Positions 27,422 to 33,259 of a stretch of 33,259 nucleotides of DNA are shown here, in pieces; positions within the stretch are counted from its first letter, which is position 1, and the number at the start of each line of letters is the position of its first letter. The notes beneath the pieces are model-generated. The model was not told where the DNA came from, did not search any database, and saw only the letters and a list, made by a program, of their open reading frames with translations. The stretch comes from Parashewanella curva (GTDB lineage Bacteria > Pseudomonadota > Gammaproteobacteria > Enterobacterales > Shewanellaceae). The position numbers and the translations under genes are program-made. The stretch is taken from assembly GCF_003675895.1 (NCBI RefSeq), contig NZ_ML014798.1, positions 1 through 33,259 on the forward strand, in the 5' to 3' direction.

Positions 27422-28315
27422 ATGACTCATAACGAACATCAAAAAGGGATCGCGTTGGCGATTTGTGCCTATGTTTTATGGGGTATTGCCCCTATGTACT
27501 TCAAGTTAATAGAAACGGTTCCCGCAACTGAAATCCTTTTACATAGAGTCCTGTGGTCATTTGTATTTATGGTGTTGTTGATGTCATTTATGGGTGGATT
27601 TAACCATTTTAGGCAACTATTCCGCACTCCTAAAAAATTGCTAGTATTGAGCTGCACATCAGTCTTAATCGCTTTCAACTGGCTATTGTTTATCTGGGCC
27701 GTTAATAATGAACATATGCTCGATGCCAGTCTGGGCTACTTTATCAACCCGCTGTTTAATGTTGTGCTTGGAATGATGTTTCTTGGTGAGCGATTACGAA
27801 AGCTACAATGGCTGGCTGTTGCTCTCGCCGTAATAGGAGTGGTGATCCAGCTGATTTCATTCGGCTCTATCCCCATTGTTTCAATTGCATTAGCCAGCTC
27901 GTTTGCAATTTATGGCCTTGTGCGCAAAAAAACTAATGTAGATGCAAAAACAGGGCTACTGGTTGAAACCGCCCTATTATTGCCTATCGTACTTCTGTAT
28001 ATCAGCTATCAATTTATCGTTGAGGGCGTCGTATTTATGGATCACCCTCTGCAAACCAACATCATTTTACTCATGGCAGGCATAGTCACTTCAATCCCTT
28101 TATTATGCTTTGCGGGTGCTGCAATTCGGATTCCCTTATCCATGCTGGGCTTTTTTCAATATATAGGTCCTAGTTTAATGTTTATTTTGGCGACCTTTTT
28201 GTATCACGAACCCTTTACCCCAGAAAAAGCCACTACCTTTGGCTTTATTTGGCTTGCGCTGATCATTTTTGTATCAGATCTGCTTCTCGTCCGTAAACGG
28301 CGACAACAGAAGTAA
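27422..28315 (+). CDS. rarD: RarD-type EamA/DMT transporter
   Basis: This is a polytopic inner-membrane protein of the drug/metabolite transporter superfamily with about ten predicted membrane segments. The start GIALAICAYVLWGIAPMYFKLIETVPATEILLHRVLWSF aligns closely with E. coli RarD, whose substrate is uncertain. I start it at ATG 27422 (MTHNEHQKG, 297 residues); the open frame reaches 27305 but the extra 39 residues are polar and unlike the family. No good ribosome site is seen before 27422. It diverges from recQ, a neighbour also near rarD in E. coli, and its last 42 bases overlap the convergent PH-like gene. Confidence 0.9.
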   Translation: MTHNEHQKGIALAICAYVLWGIAPMYFKLIETVPATEILLHRVLWSFVFMVLLMSFMGGFNHFRQLFRTPKKLLVLSCTSVLIAFNWLLFIWAVNNEHMLDASLGYFINPLFNVVLGMMFLGERLRKLQWLAVALAVIGVVIQLISFGSIPIVSIALASSFAIYGLVRKKTNVDAKTGLLVETALLLPIVLLYISYQFIVEGVVFMDHPLQTNIILLMAGIVTSIPLLCFAGAAIRIPLSMLGFFQYIGPSLMFILATFLYHEPFTPEKATTFGFIWLALIIFVSDLLLVRKRRQQK

Positions 28316-28816
28316 TGCTTGCTGAGGGTGCTTAAGGCTTACCATTACCACTAGATTATCAGTCGGTAAAACCAATACATGACGCGGTTCTGTGATCGCT
28401 AGCAAAGCTGTGGTTTTACCGTCAAAATCTTGCTTTAAGCGAAAGTAACCCAATTTAAATTCTGGTAACCCCACGCCATTCTCACGATGACTAATTGCTA
28501 ATTCTGAAGATTGGGTTAGATCAACCAATTGTACCTTCGACCAATTCACTTCACTTATCGACCATGAGTGGCTATAAAAAGGCACAGACAGAGTAAGTTG
28601 CTGTTCTTCGATTTTAAGCTCTGAACTCCAAGTATTTACAAAGGTATAACCTAATGCACTTATCAGCGCGACGATTGGCAGTACCCATAAATACTTAAAA
28701 AAGCCGTCTGCAGAAGACGTTTTTATTAATACATACCAGAGAAGAACAAATAGGCCTACGAACCAAATAATGCCCATAGTACTCAAAGGAGCGAGAGAAA
28801 GTGAGATTGGATCCAT
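28274..28816 (-). CDS. Small membrane protein with a bacterial PH-like domain
   Basis: I do not recognise a named gene. The 180-residue product has two hydrophobic segments, about 11-29 and 42-62, followed by a beta-rich domain. The pattern ELKIEEQQLTLSVPFYSHSW, then ISEVNWSKVQLVDL, and at the end HVLVLPTDNLVVMVSLKHPQ resembles the bPH families of bacterial PH-like domains. AAAGGA eight bases before the ATG supports the start. Its 3' end overlaps rarD by 42 bp in the opposite direction, so the two transcripts share complementary ends. Function unknown; a membrane-associated role is inferred from topology only. Confidence 0.7.
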   Translation of the reverse strand: MDPISLSLAPLSTMGIIWFVGLFVLLWYVLIKTSSADGFFKYLWVLPIVALISALGYTFVNTWSSELKIEEQQLTLSVPFYSHSWSISEVNWSKVQLVDLTQSSELAISHRENGVGLPEFKLGYFRLKQDFDGKTTALLAITEPRHVLVLPTDNLVVMVSLKHPQQALLLLSPFTDEKQI

Positions 28817-28871
28817 GGCATAAGTCCTTTTTGTGCCTAGCAGATATATTCACCTTACCAAAATTTTAGAC

Positions 28872-28903
28872 AAAAAAAAGCCTCGAACAATGTCGAGGCT
28901 TTT
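28872..28903 (-). terminator. Rho-independent terminator of rpmB-rpmG
   Basis: AAAAGCCTCGA, a six-base loop and TCGAGGCTTTT form a perfect 11-bp stem. On the minus strand it ends in eight T residues, 22 bases after the rpmG stop. The plus-strand T run is shorter (four). Confidence 0.93.
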
Positions 28904-28924
28904 GAACAATTCCAAAAAAACAAA

Positions 28925-29098
28925 TTACTTAATTTTTGCTTCTTTGTAGATAACGTGCTTGCGAACTACTGGATCAAACTTTTTGATTTCCATTTTCTCA
29001 GGCATGTTACGCTTGTTCTTTTCAGTCGTGTAGAAATGACCAGTTTTAGCGCTTGAAACTAACTTGATCTTCTCACGATTACCTTTAGCTTTAGCCAT
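28925..29098 (-). CDS. rpmG: Ribosomal protein bL33
   Basis: This 57-residue protein of the 50S subunit reads [16 protein letters not shown] at its start and [14 protein letters not shown] at its end, a full match to the bL33 pattern. It has no CxxC zinc pairs, so it is the zinc-independent form. It follows rpmB by six bases and is followed by the terminator, making a two-gene operon as in E. coli. The extended MAKAKGN start resembles the Shewanella form as I remember it. Confidence 0.97.
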   Translation of the reverse strand: MAKAKGNREKIKLVSSAKTGHFYTTEKNKRNMPEKMEIKKFDPVVRKHVIYKEAKIK

Positions 29099-29104
29099 TT
29101 TTTA

Positions 29105-29341
29105 TTACACCTTCTCGCCACGGTTACGAAGCTCAGCAACAACAACTTCGATACCTTTCTTATCGATGATGCGCATACCTTTAGTAGATACACGTAATTT
29201 TACAAAACGCTTTTCTGATTCTAACCAGAAACGGTGGCTTTGTAGGTTCGGCAAAAAGCGGCGACGAGTCGCGTTTTTTGCGTGCGAGCGATTGTTACCA
29301 ACCATCGGACGCTTGCCAGTTACTTGGCATACTCTTGACAT
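29105..29341 (-). CDS. rpmB: Ribosomal protein bL28
   Basis: This 78-residue protein of the 50S subunit, the same length as in E. coli, reads [17 protein letters not shown] at its start, with the basic [16 protein letters not shown] segment and [19 protein letters not shown] start it at ATG 29341 with GGAG seven to ten bases upstream; an in-frame ATG at 29356 lies before the ribosome site and is not used. It heads the rpmB-rpmG operon and has its own promoter and a hairpin leader. Confidence 0.97.
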   Translation of the reverse strand: MSRVCQVTGKRPMVGNNRSHAKNATRRRFLPNLQSHRFWLESEKRFVKLRVSTKGMRIIDKKGIEVVVAELRNRGEKV

Positions 29342-29384
29342 GTCAATCTTCTCCAAAAAACAATTCTAACGCTCGAGCATTTAT

Positions 29385-29413
29385 GTGCCTCGTATGGCCG
29401 TCGCCCGAGGCAC
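29385..29413 (-). promoter_or_regulatory. Hairpin in the rpmB-rpmG mRNA leader
   Basis: GTGCCTCG and CGAGGCAC form a perfect 8-bp stem around 13 bases that can pair further (GGC with GCC). It starts about seven bases after the predicted transcription start and ends about 43 bases before the rpmB ATG. It may stabilise the mRNA or be a site for autogenous control by L28; neither is shown. Confidence 0.55.
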
Positions 29414-29426
29414 AAAGAGGGCGCAT

Positions 29427-29455
29427 TTTATACACGATTCATAGGGTGAGATCAA
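29427..29455 (-). promoter_or_regulatory. Promoter of rpmB-rpmG
   Basis: On the minus strand TTGATC (29450-29455), a 17-bp spacer and TATAAA (29427-29432) form a good sigma-70 promoter. It is followed by a GC-rich ATGCGCCC start region, as is common for stringently controlled ribosomal genes. Confidence 0.78.
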
Positions 29456-29505
29456 GAAATTTTCACTTTCTTGCTCATTTTCACCGCATTCGTCTTAATT
29501 TCATA

Positions 29506-29532
29506 CCATTACCCGTTTTTTATAAGTAATGG
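29506..29532 (-). repeat. Inverted repeat directly after radC
   Basis: CCATTAC and GTAATGG pair across 13 bases, two bases after the radC stop codon. No T run follows on the minus strand, so it is at best a weak terminator. Confidence 0.3.
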
Positions 29533-29534
29533 CA

Positions 29535-30209
29535 TTAGAGCCATCCACGTTCAGCAAACGATACGATATCTCTATCGCCTACGACCAAGTGATCCAGCAA
29601 GGATACGTCTATGGTAGATAAGGCTGAATGAATGCGCTCAGTGATCCGTTTATCGGCCTGACTTGGCTCCGCCACCCCAGAGGGATGATTATGACAAACA
29701 ATCACTGCTGCTGCGTTTTTTTCAAGCACCAATCCTATGATTTCCCTAGGATACACTGATGCCGCATTTATTGTGCCGCGGAATAATTCAACAAATTGAA
29801 TGACTCGGTGCTGGCTATCCAACAACAGCACGGCAAAAACTTCATAATTCCGATCCGATAACTGACGTATTAAATAATCACGAGTGATGTCGGGACTGGA
29901 TAATACTGGACCTCGATGCAAACTTTGTTGCGCTAAACGCGTTGACAGTTCAGCCACAGTTTGCAACTGCGCGTATTTTACAGGTCCCACACCCGGAAGT
30001 CGACACATCTGTTTGAATGAAGCGGAGAATAATTGCCTTAAGCCACCAAATTCTTGAATAAGATGCCGCGCCAACTCCACCGCATCCATATTTTTATTTC
30101 CATTACGTAAAATAATGGCCAATAATTCAGCATCGGATAATCGAGTCGCTCCCGATTCTAGAAGTTTTTCTCTCGGCCCTTCTCCTTCTGGCCAGTGGTT
30201 AATCCCCAT
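29535..30209 (-). CDS. radC: RadC family JAMM-fold protein
   Basis: The 224-residue product has an N-terminal helix-hairpin-helix-like part (LPGVGPVKYAQLQ) and a C-terminal JAB/MPN domain with the metal motif HNHPSGVAEPSQAD, which is intact. It starts with the MGINHWPEGEGPREKLLESGA pattern of marine gammaproteobacterial homologues. I use ATG 30209 because AAGGA lies six bases upstream; for the in-frame ATG at 30215 the ribosome site would touch the start codon. The old DNA-repair role is in doubt and the cellular function is unclear. It diverges from coaBC, and rpmB-rpmG lies downstream, a conserved neighbourhood. Confidence 0.95.
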   Translation of the reverse strand: MGINHWPEGEGPREKLLESGATRLSDAELLAIILRNGNKNMDAVELARHLIQEFGGLRQLFSASFKQMCRLPGVGPVKYAQLQTVAELSTRLAQQSLHRGPVLSSPDITRDYLIRQLSDRNYEVFAVLLLDSQHRVIQFVELFRGTINAASVYPREIIGLVLEKNAAAVIVCHNHPSGVAEPSQADKRITERIHSALSTIDVSLLDHLVVGDRDIVSFAERGWL

Positions 30210-30410
30210 ATTCATCCTTGATAATAGGTAATAAGTTAAACCATTATGTCAAAAATCATCTAATAAACAACACAATAGGAAGCAACCCTATTATTCAAAA
30301 ATCATAATGGCTATAACCTCAACTTTGTTACTTAAGGGAATTTCAATACTTTGAGGGCATTTTGAGTCTATGATATGGTTATCCATATTCTTTTGTTAGT
30401 GAACACTTAC

Positions 30411-31628
30411 ATGAAGCTGAGCCATAAAAAAATACTCGTTGGGATCTGCGGTGGAATCGCCGCTTATAAAAGCGCTGATTTAGTAAGAAAGCTTAAAGAG
30501 CAAGGTGCTGATGTTCGCGTAGTCATGAGCCAAAGTGCAAAAGAGTTTATTACTCCTTTAACATTACAAGCATTATCTGGCTACCCTGTTTCTGACAGTT
30601 TATTAGACCCTTCAGCAGAAGCGGCAATGGGACACATTGAATTGGCTCGCTGGGCAGATTTGATCATCATTGCGCCTGCTACAGCCAATTTTATTGCAAG
30701 GCTCACAGCTGGCATGGCTGATGAACTCATCACCACATTATGTATCGCTACTGAGTCACCCGTAGCTATTTGCCCAGCAATGAATCAACAAATGTACCGT
30801 CATGTTGCGACTCAAGAAAATTTAACCACCTTGAAGACACGACACGTCAACATTTGGGGCCCCGCATCTGGCAGCCAAGCCTGTGGTGAAGTTGGCCCCG
30901 GTCGAATGTTAGAGCCTTTAGAGATCACGGCTTTAGCCCAAAATTTTTTCAATGACTCACAACCACAGCCATTGCAAGGCAAAAAAATCATGATCACCGC
31001 GGGACCTACTCGCGAAGCTATCGATCCTGTTCGTTATTTGTCTAACCACAGCTCAGGAAAAATGGGATATGCCATTGCTCATGCCGCTCAAGCATTAGGG
31101 GCTAATGTTACATTAGTCTCAGGCCCTGTATCCTTATCCACACCCGACAAAGTCAAACGAGTCGATGTAAACAGTGCTGAGGATATGCTGAATGCGGTTA
31201 TGTCTGACATCGATCATCAAGATATTTTTATTGGTTGCGCTGCGGTTGCTGACTATAAAGTTGAACAAGTGGCCACCGATAAAATAAAAAAATCGGCAGA
31301 ACACATGCAGCTAAGGCTCGCTCGAAATCCTGACATCTTAGCTACGGTTGCTAGTCTTGATAATAAGCCATTTACCGTAGGCTTTGCGGCTGAAACCAGT
31401 AATGTAATTGAATACGCCCAAGGCAAACTGGAACGCAAAAATCTTGATATGATTGCGGCCAATGATGTCGCTATTCAAGGACAAGGCTTTAATGCCGATA
31501 ACAATGCACTGCATGTATTATGGTCAGGCGGTCAACACAATTTACCCACAGCCACTAAAACAGAATTAGCTCGACAGTTGCTACAACTTATCATTGAAAG
31601 AATGGACAACGATGAAAACTCCAATTGA
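30411..31628 (+). CDS. coaBC: Bifunctional phosphopantothenoylcysteine decarboxylase / phosphopantothenate--cysteine ligase
   Basis: CoaBC performs two successive steps of coenzyme A synthesis. The 405-residue product has the FMN-binding CoaC half first ([20 protein letters not shown], the catalytic His in [18 protein letters not shown]) and the CoaB half from about 188 ([38 protein letters not shown]). I start it at ATG 30411 ([15 protein letters not shown]); the open frame reaches 30375 but those 12 residues are not conserved. No clear ribosome site is seen. It diverges from radC over 200 bp, and dut starts 17 bases before its stop, so both are probably one transcript with slmA. Confidence 0.96.
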   Translation: MKLSHKKILVGICGGIAAYKSADLVRKLKEQGADVRVVMSQSAKEFITPLTLQALSGYPVSDSLLDPSAEAAMGHIELARWADLIIIAPATANFIARLTAGMADELITTLCIATESPVAICPAMNQQMYRHVATQENLTTLKTRHVNIWGPASGSQACGEVGPGRMLEPLEITALAQNFFNDSQPQPLQGKKIMITAGPTREAIDPVRYLSNHSSGKMGYAIAHAAQALGANVTLVSGPVSLSTPDKVKRVDVNSAEDMLNAVMSDIDHQDIFIGCAAVADYKVEQVATDKIKKSAEHMQLRLARNPDILATVASLDNKPFTVGFAAETSNVIEYAQGKLERKNLDMIAANDVAIQGQGFNADNNALHVLWSGGQHNLPTATKTELARQLLQLIIERMDNDENSN

Positions 31629-32070
31629 ATTAAAAGTTCTCGACTCACGTATCGGCTCTGAATATCCTCTACCAAACTATGCCACCGTTGGCAGTGCTGG
31701 TATGGACTTACGTGCCATGATAGATACCGACATGGTGATTGAGCCAGGCCAAACAGAATTGATCCCAACCGGAATCGCTATCCATGTCGCCGATCCTAGC
31801 TTAGCAGCCGTTATTCTCCCTCGTTCTGGTCTTGGCCATAAAAAAGGCATTGTTTTAGGCAATCTAGTCGGCTTGATTGATTCCGATTATCAAGGTCAAT
31901 TAATGGTGTCGTGTTGGAATCGCTCAAATGAGCCATTTACCTTGCAAATCGGTGAACGTTTAGCGCAATTGGTGTTTGTACCTGTGGTTCAAGCTCAATT
32001 TAAACTCGTGGATGAGTTTGAAAGCTCACAACGTGGTGAAGGTGGCTTTGGTCACTCAGGGACTCAGTAA
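31612..32070 (+). CDS. dut: dUTP diphosphatase
   Basis: Dut hydrolyses dUTP to dUMP, keeping uracil out of DNA and feeding dTMP synthesis. The 152-residue trimeric-type enzyme shows its five motifs in order: [43 protein letters not shown], and [10 protein letters not shown] at the C-terminus. I start it at ATG 31612 ([15 protein letters not shown]), which overlaps the coaBC end by 17 bases; a start 18 bases earlier would add an uncharacteristic MKEWTT. slmA follows after 47 bp. Confidence 0.97.
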   Translation: MKTPIELKVLDSRIGSEYPLPNYATVGSAGMDLRAMIDTDMVIEPGQTELIPTGIAIHVADPSLAAVILPRSGLGHKKGIVLGNLVGLIDSDYQGQLMVSCWNRSNEPFTLQIGERLAQLVFVPVVQAQFKLVDEFESSQRGEGGFGHSGTQ

Positions 32071-32117
32071 CCAGAATAGTGGTTAATTAACAATCTTAGG
32101 TGCAGTAGGAATAAAAG

Positions 32118-32711
32118 ATGGCAGAACCAAAGAAAAAAAGCCGCAAGCAGCATATTCTTGAATGTTTAGCTCACATGCTGGAAACCAACCCAGGACAAAG
32201 GATCACCACCGCAAAATTGGCCGCCGAAGTGGGCGTTTCAGAAGCCGCGCTATACCGTCATTTTCCAAGTAAAGCCAGAATGTACGAAGGCTTGATTGAG
32301 TTTATGGAAGAGTCTCTTCTGACTCGTATAAACCTCATTATGGATGAAGAAAAAGACACCATGAGACGCTGCCAATTATTATTACAGCTCGTGTTAATGT
32401 TTGCAGAGCGTAATCCGGGTATTTCTCGTCTACTCAATGGTGATGCTTTATTGGGTGAAAATGAACGCCTGCGTGATCGTATTAATGCGCTTTTTTCTAA
32501 AATCGAAACTCATTTAAAACAAATTTTACGTGAAAAGACTTTACGTGAAGGACAAGGGTTTCAAATTGAAGAGGCCACCTTAGCGAATCTATTATTGGCT
32601 ATTGCAGAAGGTAGAATAGCTCAATTTGTACGTAGTGATTTTAAACAGAAACCAACAACTCAATTCCCTGAGCAATGGCAATTTGTAGAAAAGCAGTTGT
32701 TACAGAGTTAG
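32118..32711 (+). CDS. slmA: Nucleoid occlusion factor SlmA
   Basis: SlmA is a TetR-family DNA-binding protein that blocks Z-ring assembly over the unsegregated nucleoid by binding FtsZ when on its DNA sites. The 197-residue product has the helix-turn-helix at about 28-52 ([23 protein letters not shown]) and the SlmA-specific C-terminal domain ([25 protein letters not shown]). AGGAA seven bases upstream supports the ATG. It ends the coaBC-dut-slmA run, a conserved order. No copy of the E. coli-type SlmA site (GTGAGTACTCAC) was noticed in this window by eye. Confidence 0.96.
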   Translation: MAEPKKKSRKQHILECLAHMLETNPGQRITTAKLAAEVGVSEAALYRHFPSKARMYEGLIEFMEESLLTRINLIMDEEKDTMRRCQLLLQLVLMFAERNPGISRLLNGDALLGENERLRDRINALFSKIETHLKQILREKTLREGQGFQIEEATLANLLLAIAEGRIAQFVRSDFKQKPTTQFPEQWQFVEKQLLQS

Positions 32712-32740
32712 TAGCTAATTCCGATTAATGCAAATAAAAG

Positions 32741-32827
32741 TAATAGTGTGGTTAGACAATAGTCCGTGACAGGATGTCACGGTCGTAAGCACATGGTCGT
32801 GTGCTTCTGTTGTCGTCCACACTATTA
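32741..32827. ncRNA. 87-nt three-way-junction structured element, unknown family
   Basis: The element folds into four stems. P1 is an 11-bp closing stem (TAATAGTGTGG, 32741-32751, with 32817-32827). P2 is an 8-bp stem with one G-U pair on the plus strand (GACAATAG, 32755-32762, with CTGTTGTC, 32807-32814). Hairpin A has 8 bp (CCGTGACA/TGTCACGG, 32764-32782, loop GGA). Hairpin B has 7 bp (AAGCACA/TGTGCTT, 32787-32806, loop TGGTCG). Only one and four bases link the junction. It starts 30 bases after the slmA stop and has no T run on either side, so it is not a normal terminator. It could be a small RNA, an mRNA 3' structure or a palindromic mobile repeat. The G-U pair weakly favours the plus strand. 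Confidence 0.6.
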
Positions 32828-32855
32828 TTCCTTAGCGAGCTAGCAAATATCCAGC

Positions 32856-33017
32856 TCAATACATATCCAAATCAGCGGCCGATACCACTTTACCTGTATA
32901 ACCATATTGGCGAATTTCTTTAATTAAATCCGCATCAGTCGTTCCCCAATATAACTGATGGTAAAGCACCAATAACCTACATTTCGCATGGTGATTTAAG
33001 TATCCGTACATTTTCAA
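32856..33017 (-). pseudogene. Decayed C-terminal fragment, possibly MBL-fold metallo-hydrolase
   Basis: A minus-strand frame of about 52 residues reads as real protein: AKCRLLVLYHQLYWGTTDAD, DLIKEIRQYGYTGKV and VVSAADLDMY, then TGA. This resembles the last strand-helix-strand of MBL-fold hydrolases, which often end in a GKVV..DLD(V/I)Y pattern; that comparison is from memory. No start or upstream domain fits: the same frame upstream has at least four stops before the next coding-like segment at 33126. It may be a remnant left by deletion. A short real gene starting at ATG 33011 is possible but unlikely. Confidence 0.45.
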
Positions 33018-33083
33018 CCATTAACAAAAAACAACATAGATCTTGTAGTGTTCTCATACGGTTTACCAAATTTTAAGCATGCC

Positions 33084-33104
33084 AAAAGGCTTCTGTCGTG
33101 AAGC
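33084..33104 (-). terminator. Possible weak terminator
   Basis: On the minus strand GCTTC, a six-base loop and GAAGC are followed by CTTTT. The 5-bp stem is short. It lies about 20 bases after the stop of the partial reading frame at the right edge. Confidence 0.3.
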
Positions 33105-33125
33105 GAAACTTTTCTTGCCTTAACA

Positions 33126-33259
33126 TTATGCAATGTTGTAAATACGACTCACCTCACTACCAAACAGGGTTAAAATTTTTCTCTTTTCTGGAGTAATACC
33201 CGATATCGCTGAACCTTGTTCTCTAATTGTAACGACGTGAACAGCGCTCATAACTTGAA
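33126..33259 (-). CDS. Partial open reading frame at the right edge, unknown
   Basis: A minus-strand frame enters from beyond the window and stops at TAA 33126. The visible 43 residues include VHVVTIREQGSAISGITPEK and EVSRIYNIA, which look protein-like, with normal codon use. An ATG at 33251 could start a 41-residue product, but a longer gene running off the edge is more likely. I do not recognise it. It is in the same frame as the fragment at 32856-33017, so both could derive from one broken gene. An AACATT/AATGTT inverted repeat spans its stop. Confidence 0.3.
   Translation of the reverse strand, partial: QVMSAVHVVTIREQGSAISGITPEKRKILTLFGSEVSRIYNIA

Noticed and set aside
30360-30400. Possible coaBC promoter around TATGAT
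   Set aside because: No acceptable -35 element at 16-18 bp spacing could be found, so I did not list it.
32068-32085. TAACCA/TGGTTA inverted repeat between dut and slmA
   Set aside because: The stem has only six AT-rich pairs and no T run follows; too weak to call a terminator or attenuator.

Overview
The window is chromosomal DNA from a Gram-negative gammaproteobacterium. Most of it is a division and cell-wall (dcw) gene cluster, read right to left on the minus strand. lpxC, a FadL-type outer-membrane protein, slmA, a DciA-type helicase loader and a zinc-free L33 point to a marine Vibrionales/Alteromonadales lineage. The L33 start ([12 protein letters not shown]) looks most like Shewanella relatives, but this is from memory and no search was possible. 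The DNA is fairly AT-rich by eye. I saw no tRNA, CRISPR array, insertion sequence or prophage.

Left edge (1-660): the first 475 bases hold no protein gene. They carry a minus-strand rRNA operon promoter and leader (UP-like A/T-rich tract, P1, P2, boxB, boxA). The mature 16S rRNA should begin at or just beyond base 1. The secA terminator and one perfect DnaA box lie just upstream of P1.

Envelope block (677-21769, almost all minus strand), in transcription order: mraZ, rsmH, ftsL, ftsI, murE, murF, mraY, murD, ftsW, murG, murC, ftsQ, ftsA, ftsZ, then lpxC, an M23 peptidase and secA. Many junctions are ATGA or TAATG overlaps, as expected for a translationally coupled operon. The cluster makes lipid II (mur genes, mraY, murG), polymerises it at the septum (ftsW, ftsI) and assembles the divisome (ftsL, ftsQ, ftsA, ftsZ). 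ddlB is missing between murC and ftsQ. The place of E. coli secM is taken by the M23 peptidase. A plus-strand dciA lies between that peptidase and lpxC, and its 3' end contains the lpxC terminator. mraZ is preceded by a promoter and four MraZ-type repeats at 10-bp spacing.

Middle (22040-28816): a fadL-type gene broken by one frameshift; a divergent TPR membrane protein with a degenerate GGDEF-like domain; convergent recQ; rarD; and a small membrane protein with a PH-like domain that overlaps the rarD 3' end.

Right part (28876-32711): rpmB-rpmG with a clear promoter, a leader hairpin and a terminator; radC; and divergent coaBC-dut-slmA, linking coenzyme A synthesis, dUTP removal and nucleoid occlusion. 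The last 550 bases hold an 87-nt element that folds as a closing stem, a second stem and two hairpins (a three-way junction), then what looks like the decayed C-terminus of an MBL-fold hydrolase and a partial ORF running off the edge. The 87-nt element and the 12-bp hairpin at the predicted 5' end of the lpxC mRNA are the least explained features.
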